Source: Bacteroidales bacterium (GTDB taxonomy: Bacteria; Bacteroidota; Bacteroidia; Bacteroidales; Paludibacteraceae). Taken from it: a DNA stretch of 25,932 nucleotides. The stretch lies in contig CAAGFD010000017.1 in assembly GCA_900769035.1 (NCBI GenBank), positions 1 to 25,932 of the forward strand, read 5' to 3'. Position numbers and translations under genes: made by a program. How positions within the stretch are numbered: position 1 is the stretch's first letter; every line of letters begins with the position of its first letter. Positions 1-9,779 of this stretch are shown in pieces. The notes beneath the pieces are model-generated. The model worked only from the letters and a program-made list of their open reading frames with translations. It was not told the origin of the DNA and did not search any database.

Positions 1-59
1 GCCGAATAATACTATATATATGTATTAACAATTGATGTATAAAACTTACTGCATATTAT

Positions 60-95
60 AAAGTCCGAAATTATTCACTGATTTCGGACTTTATT
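60..95 (+). terminator. Rho-independent terminator-like hairpin
   Basis: A 12-base perfect inverted repeat (arms 60-71 and 81-92, sequence AAAGTCCGAAAT and its complement) with a 9-base loop is followed by a T-rich run. It most likely ends a + strand gene that lies to the left of the window. The first 59 bases show no gene. Confidence 0.7.
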
Positions 96-198
96 TGTTT
101 AGTGCTTCGGTAGCAGAATGTTTTTTGATTTTCTCATGATATTAACAGAGTGTTGTGATGTGGGAAATTGTACTTAATTCTTAATTCTTTGTGCGCTC

Positions 199-229
199 TT
201 TGCTATGTAGATTCTAATTTGTACCTTTG
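199..229 (+). promoter_or_regulatory. Bacteroidota-type promoter of glf
   Basis: TTTG at 199-202 and TACCTTTG at 222-229 are separated by 19 bases, which matches the -33/-7 consensus (TTTG, 19-21 bases, TAnnTTTG) of the primary sigma factor in Bacteroidota. It lies 55 bases before the glf start codon. Confidence 0.8.
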
Positions 230-284
230 TAAAACATTATTATTGGCAAATAATTTCATATCCTAAATCTTAAATACTGAAGTT

Positions 285-1418
285 ATGCTCGACAAGTATA
301 AATACGATTTCCTTGTGGTGGGGGCGGGACTTTTTGGTGCCGTAGTGGCTTATCGTGTTGCCAAGGCAGGTAAAAAAGTGCTCGTGGTGGACCGCCGTAA
401 TCATATCGGTGGTAATGCCTATTGCTCTGAAATGAATAATATCATTGTGCATCAGTACGGACCTCATATCTTTCATACCGATAATAAAAGGGTGTGGGAC
501 TTTGTCAATTCGCTCTCGGCTTTCAATAGATTTATAAACTCCCCTCTCGCTTTCTATAAAGGGGTGCTCTACAATCTCCCTTTCAATATGAATACTTTTG
601 CTAAGATGTGGGGCGTGAATACTCCGGATGAGGCTTTGAAAATATTGGATATGCAACGTGCCGAGGCTTTGAATAATTTATCCGGCAGAGAGCCGGAAAG
701 CCTTGAGGAACAGGCGCTTTCTCTCGTGGGAAAAGATATTTACGAAAAACTCATCAAGGGCTATACCGAAAAACAATGGGGTCGTCCTTGCTCCGAACTG
801 CCGGCTTTTATTATTAAACGTTTGCCGGTAAGGCTTACTTTCGATAACAACTATTTCAACGATATTTACCAGGGTATCCCGGTAGACGGATATAATCCTA
901 TTTTTGATAAATTACTTGCCGATTGCGATGTGCAACTGAATACCGACTTCATAGAGTGTCGTTCGGAATTAAAAGATATTGCCCGCACTATCATCTATTC
1001 CGGTGCTATTGACGAATATTTCGATTATCGCTTCGGGCATCTTCAATATCGCTCGTTGAAGTTCGATACCGAGACTTTGAATGTGCCTAATTTTCAGGGA
1101 AATGCTGTTGTTAATTATACCGATGGCAAGGTGCCTTACACCCGTATTATAGAGCATAAACATTTCTCCACTTTCGGCGAAGGGGTATATCATAATGCCG
1201 ATACCGTTATTACTAAAGAGTATCCTGCTGAGTGGAAGCCCGGTATGGAGCCTTATTATCCTATTAATAATGAAGATAATAACGCTCTGTATAAGAAGTA
1301 TGCCGAGCTGGTTGCTACCGAGAAAAACGTTGTTTTCGGGGGTAGATTGGCAGAATATAAGTATTACGATATGGACGATATAATAGATTGTGCCTTGTCT
1401 ATTGACTTGGGTCTATAA
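285..1418 (+). CDS. glf: UDP-galactopyranose mutase
   Basis: The enzyme converts UDP-galactopyranose to UDP-galactofuranose in the cytoplasm, using reduced FAD, and supplies galactofuranose for surface polysaccharides. The 377-residue product has the usual family length. An N-terminal dinucleotide-binding motif GAGLFG (residues 13-18) is followed by the family-typical RRNHIGGNAY (37-46). The segment with YGPHIFHT further on and the PYTRIIEHKHF segment near residue 285 are also characteristic of Glf. The gene is the only large one on the + strand in the left 15 kb and stands alone: it is not in an obvious polysaccharide cluster, and the nearest glycosyltransferase is 5 kb away on the other strand. 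A consensus promoter lies directly upstream. Identification is firm; the polysaccharide it serves is unknown. Confidence 0.95.
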   Translation: MLDKYKYDFLVVGAGLFGAVVAYRVAKAGKKVLVVDRRNHIGGNAYCSEMNNIIVHQYGPHIFHTDNKRVWDFVNSLSAFNRFINSPLAFYKGVLYNLPFNMNTFAKMWGVNTPDEALKILDMQRAEALNNLSGREPESLEEQALSLVGKDIYEKLIKGYTEKQWGRPCSELPAFIIKRLPVRLTFDNNYFNDIYQGIPVDGYNPIFDKLLADCDVQLNTDFIECRSELKDIARTIIYSGAIDEYFDYRFGHLQYRSLKFDTETLNVPNFQGNAVVNYTDGKVPYTRIIEHKHFSTFGEGVYHNADTVITKEYPAEWKPGMEPYYPINNEDNNALYKKYAELVATEKNVVFGGRLAEYKYYDMDDIIDCALSIDLGL

Positions 1419-1487
1419 TAGCGTGTAATATATTGTATGCCAACACATTAAAATGCCACTTTGATGTGTAGGTGGCTGAGAATGACA

Positions 1488-2795
1488 TCAATTTATAGTG
1501 GCTTCTTTTATAACGAGGGCAGGGTACGGACTCTTGCCTTTTGTTTTTGGTAAGGTGCCTACTTCTATAATGTTTTGTAGTAGGTCGAGGATATTACCCG
1601 TAATAAGCATCTCGTTAATCGGTTGTGTCAGAATGCCGTTTTCAATCAAAAAGCCCTCTATGCCGTAAGAGAAATCTCCACTTACCGGATTACAATTGCC
1701 TCCAAGGAAGTCTGTAATTAAAATTCCTTTATCTATAGATGTAATGATTTCCGACGTACTGCGTATGCCGGGCGTTACCGTTGTGCAAACCGGTGTTTCC
1801 AAGGTAGTAGGCATATTCATTTTCAGTGAGTAGCGGTAGTTTATAAAATAGTTTTCCAGCACGCCACTCGTAATTATGTTCATATCTCTTGCCGGTAGCC
1901 CGTCCGATGTATATGTTATTGCACCGAGTCTGCCATAAGTCTGTGGTATACACTTTATTGTGAGTAAATCCGACGTTATTTTCTCTCCTATCTTATTGCA
2001 TAAAAAAGAGTGCCTGTCGTAAATGCGACTACCATAGGTTGCCGTAATTAGATTTTCGAGTATGTCGGGTGTTATGTTGTTGTGAATCACTGTGGTATAT
2101 TTGCCGGATGCGATGCGTTTTGCTCCGATTTTTGCCCTTGCATAATTCAATGTTCGTATGCCTATATCTTCGCGCCCTAAATCACTGCCGTTGATATATG
2201 TGCGTGACTCATAATGCTGTCTGTTAGTGCCTTCGCTGTCGTTGATGGTGGCTGTGGTGTAGAGCGTCAGCATCGTGTTTCGGTTCATACCATAGAAGCC
2301 GTTACTGAAGAGGCAGGTTTTCTCGGACTTACTCTTTTGCACTCCGCAAGTAGATGTAATTACGTCTTTATCTGTGTGTTGACCGCTAATGCAAACCTCT
2401 TCTAACTTGTCGAAATCAATTCTGTCGACATTCTCATCATAAAGCCCTAAGTCTACATACCCTCCCTTATAGCATAGCTCAATAGGTAATTGCCTTTCGT
2501 ATGGGTCTTTAGCAAGATATTTTATGTTGTTGATGCCGCTTTTGATAAACCTCTCTAATGCGTCGTGGCTGAGGTGAGAGCAGGTAATGGTGTTGTTGCG
2601 CTCGTTACAATATAGTGAGATGATAATGGTTTGTTGGTTGTTGAAAGAGATGTTCTCTAACTGCCCGTCGGTTCTGACAAGCTTTTCCGTTTCCGAATTG
2701 CTGATATATACGTTGGTTTGTTCCGCTCCGTATTTTTTTGCAGTAGCAATGATGAATTCGGCGAGCTCGAGGGTCTCTTGTTGTATTGTATTCAT
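1488..2795 (-). CDS. TldE/PmbA-type protein of the TldD/PmbA family
   Basis: The 435-residue product belongs to the TldD/PmbA family, whose TldD-TldE heterodimers are proteases that process modified peptides (microcin B17, and degradation of CcdA in E. coli). No HExxxH zinc motif, the hallmark of the catalytic TldD partner, is visible, so this is the TldE/PmbA-like member. The N-terminal region (about residues 5-100), with the segment EKLVRTDGQLENISF, matches the family's first domain. The C-terminal part with GDFSYGIEGFLIENG (about 375-390) is typical of the C-terminal domain. No TldD partner is in this window; in many Bacteroidota the two are adjacent, so its absence is mildly notable. It is 79 bases downstream of secA in the same direction, separated by a hairpin. 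A slightly earlier start is unlikely. Confidence 0.85.
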   Translation of the reverse strand: MNTIQQETLELAEFIIATAKKYGAEQTNVYISNSETEKLVRTDGQLENISFNNQQTIIISLYCNERNNTITCSHLSHDALERFIKSGINNIKYLAKDPYERQLPIELCYKGGYVDLGLYDENVDRIDFDKLEEVCISGQHTDKDVITSTCGVQKSKSEKTCLFSNGFYGMNRNTMLTLYTTATINDSEGTNRQHYESRTYINGSDLGREDIGIRTLNYARAKIGAKRIASGKYTTVIHNNITPDILENLITATYGSRIYDRHSFLCNKIGEKITSDLLTIKCIPQTYGRLGAITYTSDGLPARDMNIITSGVLENYFINYRYSLKMNMPTTLETPVCTTVTPGIRSTSEIITSIDKGILITDFLGGNCNPVSGDFSYGIEGFLIENGILTQPINEMLITGNILDLLQNIIEVGTLPKTKGKSPYPALVIKEATIN

Positions 2796-2818
2796 AATGA
2801 TAAATAGTATTTATAGCA

Positions 2819-2847
2819 ACGCCGAAAAGTAACATACTCTTCGGCGT
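2819..2847 (-). terminator. Hairpin between secA and the tldE-like gene
   Basis: Arms ACGCCGAA (2819-2826) and TTCGGCGT (2840-2847) are perfectly complementary, and the loop can extend the pairing by three more pairs after one mismatch. It lies after the secA stop and before the next start. No strong T run follows on the minus strand, so it may be a weak terminator or an RNA-stabilising element. Confidence 0.45.
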
Positions 2848-2874
2848 GCAAAATAATATTTTATTCTTAATTAA

Positions 2875-5800
2875 TTAAGCATTTCTACCGTGACAGTTTT
2901 TGTATTTCTTACCGGAGCCGCAAGGGCAAGGGTCGTTACGTCCTACGGTTTTTTCAACGTGGATAGGCTGGGTGACTTGTTTTTCGCGAGTATCTTTATT
3001 GCCGGCGCGTTGGATGTCAGACATGTCTTGCTTTTGAGTATTGTATTTACTATAGTCTTTGTGGCGAGCCTCTTCGGCGCGGCGTACAGGGTCGGATTCG
3101 CGTACCGGTATTTGTGCACGCATAAGTATTTCCGTTATCTTACGGTTGCAGTCGGTAGTCATTCGAGTGAAGAGGTTGAACGATTCGAGCTTGTAGATTA
3201 CGAGCGGATCTTTCTGTTCGTAAGTGGCATTCTGCACTGCAGTTTTAAGGTCGTCGAGGGCGCGGAGGTTCTCTTTCCAGCCTTCGTCGATATTGAGTAG
3301 GAGCAATGCTTTTTCGAATGCTTTTATCACCTCTTTGGAGTCTGACTCATAAGCAGCTTTTAGGTCTACCGGTATGTTGTATTGTCTACGTCCGTCGGTG
3401 ATAGGTATTAATATCTTTTCGTATTGGTTGCCTTGGTCTTCGTATACGCGTTTGATTACCGGGTTTGCTATTTCGGCAAGGCGGTCCATCTTGCGTTTGA
3501 ATACTTCGAACATGGTGTCGGAGAGGGTGTCTATCACTTTTTCCGTTCTCATTTGGCGGAATTCGGCTTCAGAGAGTGGCGATTCTATTGCAAAAATCTT
3601 CATTATCTCGTTACGGAAGCCTTCGTAATCGTTCTCCGGATGGTAAGTATTTACGGTGTTGGCAAGTGTATCGTAAATGGTATTTACGGTTTCCACTCCG
3701 ATGCGTTCACCGAGTAAAGCGTGATGGCGGCGCAGATATACCACTTTACGTTGCATATTCATCACGTCGTCGTATTCGAGCAGGCGTTTACGAATACCGA
3801 AGTTGTTCTCTTCTACCTTCTTTTGAGCTCGTTCGATAGATTTAGATATCATCTGGTGCTCAATCATCTCACCTTCTTGGAATCCGAGGCGGTCCATTAC
3901 TTTGGATATTCTTTCAGAGCCGAAGAGACGCATTAAGTCGTCTTCGAGAGATACGTAGAATACGGAAGAGCCCGGGTCGCCTTGACGTCCTGAACGTCCG
4001 CGTAATTGGCGGTCGACACGGCGGCTTTCGTGGCGCTCGGTACCTATGATGGCAAGACCTCCCGCTGCTTTTACTTCGTCGGTGAGCTTGATATCCGTAC
4101 CACGACCTGCCATGTTGGTAGCTATGGTTACGGTGCCTTTACGTCCTGCTTCTGCTACAATGTCAGCCTCCTTCTGGTGTAGCTTGGCATTCAACACGTT
4201 GTGTTTAATCTTACGTATTGTAAGCATACGGCTGAGGAGCTCGGAAATCTCTACCGATGTAGTACCTACAAGCACAGGACGACCTTCGGAAACGAGTTTT
4301 ACAATCTCTTCTATTACGGCGTTGTACTTCTCGCGTTTGGTTTTGTAGATACGGTCTTCCATATCTATACGGGCTATCGGTTTGTTAGTCGGTATCACCA
4401 CTACGTCGAGTTTGTAAATGTCCCAGAATTCACCTGCTTCCGTCTCTGCAGTACCCGTCATACCGGCGAGTTTGTGGTACATACGGAAGTAGTTTTGTAA
4501 AGTAATGGTAGCGTAAGTCTGTGTGGCTGCCTCAACTTTTACGTGCTCTTTTGCCTCTATGGCTTGGTGTAGTCCGTCGCTATAGCGGCGTCCGTCCATG
4601 ATACGTCCCGTTTGCTCGTCTACGATGAGCACTTTATTGTCCATAACTACGTATTGGTCGTCTTTTATGAACAATGTATATGCTTTAAGGAGTTGGTTTA
4701 CAGTGTGTACACGCTCCGATTTAACGGCATAGTTTTGGAATGCCTCATCTTTTTTAATTTGTTTTTCTTCTTCCGACAAATCGCTCTTTTCTATTTCTGC
4801 GATTTCGGATCCGATATCAGGGAGTACGAAGAATTCAGGGTCTTCGGTTGATCCCGTCATAATATCTATACCTTTATCTGTAAGGTCGATAGTATTTTGT
4901 TTTTCGTTGATAACGAAGAGTAGGGGGTCGGTGGCTATATGCATGTTACGGTTGTTCTCTTGCATATAGAATTCTTCCGTTTTGATAAGGGTTTGTTTGA
5001 TGCCTTGTTCGGAAAGGAATTTGATGAGGGCTTTATTTTTTGGCATCGCTTTATAAGAGCGGAACAGAGCAAGGGCTCCTTCTTCAGCCACTTTTTTATC
5101 TTCGCTATGTATCTTGTTTTTGGCTTCAATAAGGTATTGAGTAGCCATTGCAGACTGTTGTTTTACAAGACGTTCTACGCGAGGGCAGTACTCTTCAAAC
5201 ATCTGGTCTTCGCCTTTAGCTACAGGTCCGGAAATGATGAGTGGTGTACGGGCATCATCGATTAATACGGAGTCTACCTCATCGACGATAGCGTAATGGT
5301 GCTTGCGTTGAACGAGGTCGATAGGCGATGAAGCCATATTGTCGCGGAGGTAATCGAAGCCGAATTCGTTGTTGGTACCAAAGGTGATGTCGGCGTTATA
5401 AGCTTTACGGCGTTCGTCGCTATTCGGTTTGTGCTTGTCGATACAGTCGACGCTGATGCCGTGGAACATATATATCGGGCCCATCCATTCCGAGTCACGC
5501 TTAGAGAGGTAGTCGTTCACGGTAACTACGTGTACGCCGTTGCCTGTGAGGGCGTTAAGGAATACCGGTAGGGTAGCAACGAGGGTTTTACCTTCACCGG
5601 TAGCCATCTCCGCTATCTTGCCTTGGTGCAGTGCCACACCACCAATGAGCTGTACGTCGTAGTGTACCATATCCCATTTGTGCATATTACCGCCCGCTTC
5701 CCATTCGTTGCTGTAGATGGCTTTGTCGCCTTCTATACGTACAAAGTCGTGCTTGGCGGCAAGTTCGCGGTCAAAGTCCGTTGCTGTTACCTCCAGTGTG

Positions 5801-6174
5801 TCGTTCTCTGCAAAGCGACGCGCCGTATCTTTTACTATGGAGAATACTTCAGGCAATATCTTGTTGAGCTCTTCCTCTTGGATGTTGAGAATCTTTTTCT
5901 CTATCTTGTCTATTTCGGAATAAATCTGCTCACGTTTGTTAATCTCCGTATCTTCTACCTTTGCTTTGAGGTTTTCTATTTCGAGTTTACTGCTCTTTAC
6001 CGATTCTGCAAGTCCTGCACGTAGGGCTGCAGTGCGAGCTCGTAATTCATCATTGCTTAATTTGGCTATTGAGGGGTATACCGATTTAATCTTTTCTACT
6101 ATCGGCTTTATCTCTTTTAGGTCTCTTTCGGCTTTATTACCGAATATCTTGCTTAAAAATTCGTTAAATCCCAT
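2875..6174 (-). CDS. secA: Preprotein translocase ATPase SecA
   Basis: SecA is the motor that drives unfolded preproteins through SecYEG at the inner membrane by ATP hydrolysis. The 1099-residue product is longer than the E. coli protein (about 900 residues), as is usual in Bacteroidota. Visible parts are the Walker A segment ATGEGKTL (191-198), the Walker B DEVD (298-301) followed by SVLIDDARTPLIISGP, the second helicase domain with TNMAGRGTDIKL and QLRGRSGRQGDPG, and the C-terminal zinc-binding tail with CPCGSGKKYKNCHG (Cys 1083, 1085 and 1094, His 1095), which contacts SecB in other bacteria. Residues 60-115 form a charged, coiled-coil-like insertion. A -7 promoter element is placed directly upstream. 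It is preceded by a glycosyltransferase gene in the same direction. Confidence 0.98.
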   Translation of the reverse strand: MGFNEFLSKIFGNKAERDLKEIKPIVEKIKSVYPSIAKLSNDELRARTAALRAGLAESVKSSKLEIENLKAKVEDTEINKREQIYSEIDKIEKKILNIQEEELNKILPEVFSIVKDTARRFAENDTLEVTATDFDRELAAKHDFVRIEGDKAIYSNEWEAGGNMHKWDMVHYDVQLIGGVALHQGKIAEMATGEGKTLVATLPVFLNALTGNGVHVVTVNDYLSKRDSEWMGPIYMFHGISVDCIDKHKPNSDERRKAYNADITFGTNNEFGFDYLRDNMASSPIDLVQRKHHYAIVDEVDSVLIDDARTPLIISGPVAKGEDQMFEEYCPRVERLVKQQSAMATQYLIEAKNKIHSEDKKVAEEGALALFRSYKAMPKNKALIKFLSEQGIKQTLIKTEEFYMQENNRNMHIATDPLLFVINEKQNTIDLTDKGIDIMTGSTEDPEFFVLPDIGSEIAEIEKSDLSEEEKQIKKDEAFQNYAVKSERVHTVNQLLKAYTLFIKDDQYVVMDNKVLIVDEQTGRIMDGRRYSDGLHQAIEAKEHVKVEAATQTYATITLQNYFRMYHKLAGMTGTAETEAGEFWDIYKLDVVVIPTNKPIARIDMEDRIYKTKREKYNAVIEEIVKLVSEGRPVLVGTTSVEISELLSRMLTIRKIKHNVLNAKLHQKEADIVAEAGRKGTVTIATNMAGRGTDIKLTDEVKAAGGLAIIGTERHESRRVDRQLRGRSGRQGDPGSSVFYVSLEDDLMRLFGSERISKVMDRLGFQEGEMIEHQMISKSIERAQKKVEENNFGIRKRLLEYDDVMNMQRKVVYLRRHHALLGERIGVETVNTIYDTLANTVNTYHPENDYEGFRNEIMKIFAIESPLSEAEFRQMRTEKVIDTLSDTMFEVFKRKMDRLAEIANPVIKRVYEDQGNQYEKILIPITDGRRQYNIPVDLKAAYESDSKEVIKAFEKALLLLNIDEGWKENLRALDDLKTAVQNATYEQKDPLVIYKLESFNLFTRMTTDCNRKITEILMRAQIPVRESDPVRRAEEARHKDYSKYNTQKQDMSDIQRAGNKDTREKQVTQPIHVEKTVGRNDPCPCGSGKKYKNCHGRNA

Positions 6175-6202
6175 ATTAATATATTGTTGTTTATAGAGAA
6201 TG

Positions 6203-6233
6203 CAAAGTTACAAATAATTATTTTGTTACGCAA
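6203..6233 (-). promoter_or_regulatory. Promoter of secA
   Basis: On the minus strand, TAACTTTG (plus positions 6203-6210) matches the Bacteroidota -7 element TAnnTTTG; a TTG-containing -33 element lies at the expected distance (about 6231-6233). It is about 29 bases from the secA start codon. Confidence 0.6.
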
Positions 6234-7366
6234 TATTTTTTTCTGTTGCTTTTTATAACGAAAGAAAATACGGAAATTGTTCCGGTGATGGTGATGTAGA
6301 ATGGGTAGAATATCGACATTAACGGCATATAATACAGTAGGTTTCGCCTATTTATAATCCTTAAATAAGGGATGAGGGCGAAGCAGTCGATAGCGAGCTT
6401 GATTATATAAGCCATAATGCTTAATATCCATAGGTTGTGTGCAAATAGAGTGGCTGTGTAAATCGACGCAAGCATGATGTTCGTTACAGCCGTAATAGTG
6501 GCGGTGACGATAGTGAATTTGTCGGTATAGGCGGGCAGTTTGCCTATCCATCTCTTTCGTTGTGTAAAGAAGTCGAGCGGTGCATCATTCCCCAATGTAG
6601 ATATTATCTGCTCGGGAGTAAAGAGGTAACATATTTTGCCTTTGGAGGCTTTGATATTATGGAGCATGAACATGTCATCACCCGATGGTATGTCGCTCCT
6701 TATTCCGGACACGTTTTGTAAATACACATCACGCCGCACTATCATATTTGCCCCGTTGCACATTATAGGTTTGCCCATCATGGCAGCGCCTGCCGTTACG
6801 GCTTGTAGACTGCAAAAGTCGAGTATCTCAAAGGCGCGAAACGGATTTGTAATTTTTTTGCCCTCTGCTGTGGCATCGTTCTTGTCTTTGTAATGCAATT
6901 TAACGCCACCAAGTAGCATATCCGTATCATGTGTAGTTAGGAATATTTTGGCTTTAAGGCAGAACTCTTCCGGCAGAATGCAGTCGGCATCCGTAAAGAG
7001 GATGTATTTGCAACTGCTCTGTGTAACTCCTTCAAGAAGAGCGGCTTTTTTGCCTTGTCCCGAGCTTTTCAGTACTTGTACATTCGGCATTTTAACAGCA
7101 AAAGATTGCAGAATGCTATACGTATTGTCGGTAGAATTGTCGTCGACAAAGATAATCTCTTTCGGCATGGAGTGTTGCTTTTCGATTGACTCCAAAAGGG
7201 CAGGTAGATTTTCCGCTTCGTTTTTGCATGCCACTACTATAGCTATTCTGCCGTCGGTATCTATAGTGTCGGCTGCGGAATATTGTTTGGGGATATATAG
7301 TCTTATACTGAAATATATTATCAGAGCTACGTATGGCAGTAGTAGTAAGAATAAAATTGCTTCCAT
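6218..7366 (-). CDS. Membrane-anchored family-2 glycosyltransferase
   Basis: The 382-residue product has an N-terminal membrane segment (about 3-23), a GT-A catalytic domain and several C-terminal membrane segments (about 285-375). Motifs of the processive GT2 group are present: VVACKNEAENLP (44-55), VDDNSTDNT (74-82), the metal-binding DAD (126-128), GDD (229-231), and QRKRW (269-273), which is the QxxRW product/acceptor site motif. It therefore probably builds or elongates a polysaccharide or glycolipid at the inner membrane from a nucleotide sugar. The substrate cannot be read from the sequence. Its C-terminal end overlaps the secA promoter region; the two genes may be partly co-transcribed. 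glf is nearby but on the other strand, and a link is only speculation. Confidence 0.88.
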   Translation of the reverse strand: MEAILFLLLLPYVALIIYFSIRLYIPKQYSAADTIDTDGRIAIVVACKNEAENLPALLESIEKQHSMPKEIIFVDDNSTDNTYSILQSFAVKMPNVQVLKSSGQGKKAALLEGVTQSSCKYILFTDADCILPEEFCLKAKIFLTTHDTDMLLGGVKLHYKDKNDATAEGKKITNPFRAFEILDFCSLQAVTAGAAMMGKPIMCNGANMIVRRDVYLQNVSGIRSDIPSGDDMFMLHNIKASKGKICYLFTPEQIISTLGNDAPLDFFTQRKRWIGKLPAYTDKFTIVTATITAVTNIMLASIYTATLFAHNLWILSIMAYIIKLAIDCFALIPYLRIINRRNLLYYMPLMSIFYPFYITITGTISVFSFVIKSNRKKYCVTK

Positions 7367-7411
7367 CGGGCTGAATTGTGAAAGTTAATTATGTCCGGTT
7401 TCTATCTCTTG

Positions 7412-7419
7412 CAAAGTTA
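7412..7419 (-). promoter_or_regulatory. -7 element of the glycosyltransferase gene
   Basis: TAACTTTG on the minus strand, 46 bases before the start codon, matches TAnnTTTG. No clear -33 TTTG is seen at the ideal distance. Confidence 0.5.
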
Positions 7420-7490
7420 AGGAAAATATTTTGGATTATTAGTGAATTGTGTAAATTATTTGATAAGTGAGTGTGGAAGTATAGTGCATA

Positions 7491-7523
7491 AAAAGAGTGC
7501 ATAGAGAAAATCCCTATGCACTC
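7491..7523 (-). terminator. Rho-independent terminator of the leucine-rich-repeat gene
   Basis: Arms GAGTGCATAG (7495-7504) and its complement (7514-7523) form a perfect 10-base stem, followed on the minus strand by TTTTT. It lies 24 bases after the stop codon of the minus-strand gene. Confidence 0.8.
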
Positions 7524-7547
7524 CTTTGTGGTATTAGTAGTTTATAA

Positions 7548-9779
7548 CTATTTCGTGATACTTACTTTTTGCACCGCTTTGTCGGTTCTGATGATGTAAA
7601 TACCGTTGAGGTTACCGTTTAGGTTTGTAACGTCGCGACCGACAACATCGTAGATACGGAATTCACCATCGTAATGTACAGTGCCGTTTTCTACCCAAAG
7701 GTTTTCGATAACAGCCTCTTCTACAGCAGTAGGGTTAAGCTCAGTCTTACCTTGGATGTCTAAGAACTCTTGCCATACAGGTGCGTTTTGATAGTCGGTA
7801 AGTGCCACTTCAGGCACTACAAGGCGTGCACTGTCTTTTATTATTTCATTGAAATTGTCGGTAAAAGTAGTACTTTCGAATACAGCAGGAGTAACGTTTT
7901 TACATATAATAGTGCGGATATTTGGGCTATAAGTGAAAGCATCCTTTTCTATGTTTGTAACTTTTTTACCTATATCAATTCTTTCCAAGTTTGAACACCA
8001 AGAAAAAGTAGATTTTTTGATTGTTGTTACATTATTTGGTATAGATACTGAAGTGAAAAAATTTCCTGCAAAGGCGCCTTCTCCTATCTCGGTTACCGAT
8101 GTAGGTAAGTTAAGCACTTTTAAAGCAGCATAACTAAAAGCTAATTTTCCGATTGTTTCTAAACCGTCGTTGAAGATGACATTATTTAAGTTACTGTAAT
8201 AGAAAGCTTCATCGTCTATTTCTTTCAAGCTGGATGGTAATTTAATTACCTTTTGTTGATATTTAGATAAAGGGTAAGTATCGTAGAAAGCTTTATAACC
8301 TATTTTGGATACAGGATAGTTTACTCCTTGATAACTAACATATTCCGGAATGACGATAGTGTCGTTTTGGAATAGAGAGTAATAGCATTTGTTGTAGATT
8401 GTATCAATAGTAGTAATTGTTGCTTCGTTATTGTCGAGATAATAGAAGAATCCGTTGTCGTATTCGTCACTCTCTACAATATTCATATCTTTCCAATACA
8501 GGTCGGCTTTGTATGTGTTTATGTAAGGGGAGTCTACTTCTACAGTAATGTTTGCTTGGTTGTCGGCTGTGAAAGATACATCACATGGGTTTATTGAAGT
8601 GGCGACTATTGAGGTCAGATTACTACAATTGTCGAATGCAAGAAAGCCTATTGTATTGATGTTTTCACCTAAGATGATTTTCTCTAATGGAGTGTTATAA
8701 AATGCATAACTTCCAATATTTTGTACTGTGTTTGGTATGTATATATTCTTCAATTTTGTGTTGGCAAATGCGCTTCTGTTAATAGAGCGTAATGTAAGAG
8801 GCAATATTACCTCGGTTATATTTCTGCCATAATAAGCGGAATCCCCGATAGTTTCTATAGGATAATAATTAGAATTAATTATCATGTCGCCTAAATTGCC
8901 ATTTGTAGAACCTACAACCAACGTTTTTGTGGTTTTGTCAATAAGGCCGTAACCACCACTGTATCTTTTGTTTTTATAGCTTACATAAAAAGTTTCCAAG
9001 CTATCGCAAGTTTTGAACATTGTTGCATTGATATCTGCTGTACAGGTGTCTAAATCTACTTCTTTTAAACTTCTACAATTTTCAAATGCGTAATCACCTA
9101 TTGACCTTACATTTCTTGGTATATCTATATATTTGAGTGAAGAGCAATTATAGAATAACATTTTTGGCAATGTAGTTATATTCCCATGAGTGAGGTTTGT
9201 CACTCTTACTAAATTTGTGCAATCACTAAATACACCTTCGTCTAAAAAAACAACGTTATTTAAATTAATTGATGTTAGTGCTTCGCAATAGCGGAAGGCC
9301 TTTTTGAATATAAATCCACCTGCATTGTCGTCGAACGTTAATGAACAATTTGTCATTTTATCACATTTGTAGAAAGCAAATTCATAAATAGAGTTTATTC
9401 CAGTGCTTCCATACTTCATTGTTACGGAAGTTAGATTACGACAAGCATAGAATGCAGAGTCTTTGATTGATTGTACGAATTTAGGAAGAGTGATAGATGT
9501 GATGGTAGAATTTTTAAATGCACCTTGCTTGATATAGCGTACTTCGTAAGCATCAATGCCTTCTTCACTTGTACTGATTGAGTCCGGAATTACAATATTA
9601 CCTGTATAAGGTGTTACCGGGGTGGAACCTGTGTACTCGCGAGGGTTACATACATAAGCATAACGGTCAGTGCCATTTGATGTCAACCAGTACACTAATG
9701 TGCCATCGTAATAATAGCGCCCTGCAAAAGCAGAACATGCTAATGACAGAACAAAAAATAATGTAAATAGTTTTTTCAT
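7548..9779 (-). CDS. BspA-like leucine-rich-repeat surface protein with type IX secretion-like tail
   Basis: The 743-residue product begins with a signal peptide (1-19, cleavage after AFA). It then carries many LRR_5/BspA-type repeats, recognisable by recurring phrases such as IGDYAFENCRSLKEV and IGSYAFYNTPLEKI. There are two repeat arrays (about 60-420 and 480-670), each preceded by a similar head segment that includes VIPDS or VIPEYVSYQG; this indicates an internal duplication of a head-plus-array module. The last about 55 residues (with FRIYDVVGRDV and GIYIIRTDKAVQKVSI) resemble the type A C-terminal sorting domain of the type IX secretion system, which directs proteins across the outer membrane and anchors them to the surface. 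BspA-like proteins of Tannerella bind host proteins and other bacteria; its ligand here is unknown. It is a single-gene unit with its own terminator. Confidence 0.88.
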   Translation of the reverse strand: MKKLFTLFFVLSLACSAFAGRYYYDGTLVYWLTSNGTDRYAYVCNPREYTGSTPVTPYTGNIVIPDSISTSEEGIDAYEVRYIKQGAFKNSTITSITLPKFVQSIKDSAFYACRNLTSVTMKYGSTGINSIYEFAFYKCDKMTNCSLTFDDNAGGFIFKKAFRYCEALTSINLNNVVFLDEGVFSDCTNLVRVTNLTHGNITTLPKMLFYNCSSLKYIDIPRNVRSIGDYAFENCRSLKEVDLDTCTADINATMFKTCDSLETFYVSYKNKRYSGGYGLIDKTTKTLVVGSTNGNLGDMIINSNYYPIETIGDSAYYGRNITEVILPLTLRSINRSAFANTKLKNIYIPNTVQNIGSYAFYNTPLEKIILGENINTIGFLAFDNCSNLTSIVATSINPCDVSFTADNQANITVEVDSPYINTYKADLYWKDMNIVESDEYDNGFFYYLDNNEATITTIDTIYNKCYYSLFQNDTIVIPEYVSYQGVNYPVSKIGYKAFYDTYPLSKYQQKVIKLPSSLKEIDDEAFYYSNLNNVIFNDGLETIGKLAFSYAALKVLNLPTSVTEIGEGAFAGNFFTSVSIPNNVTTIKKSTFSWCSNLERIDIGKKVTNIEKDAFTYSPNIRTIICKNVTPAVFESTTFTDNFNEIIKDSARLVVPEVALTDYQNAPVWQEFLDIQGKTELNPTAVEEAVIENLWVENGTVHYDGEFRIYDVVGRDVTNLNGNLNGIYIIRTDKAVQKVSITK

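Noticed and set aside
1441..1487. Possible bidirectional terminator between glf and the tldE-like gene
   Set aside because: Only short 5-6-base complementary stretches without a T run are present.
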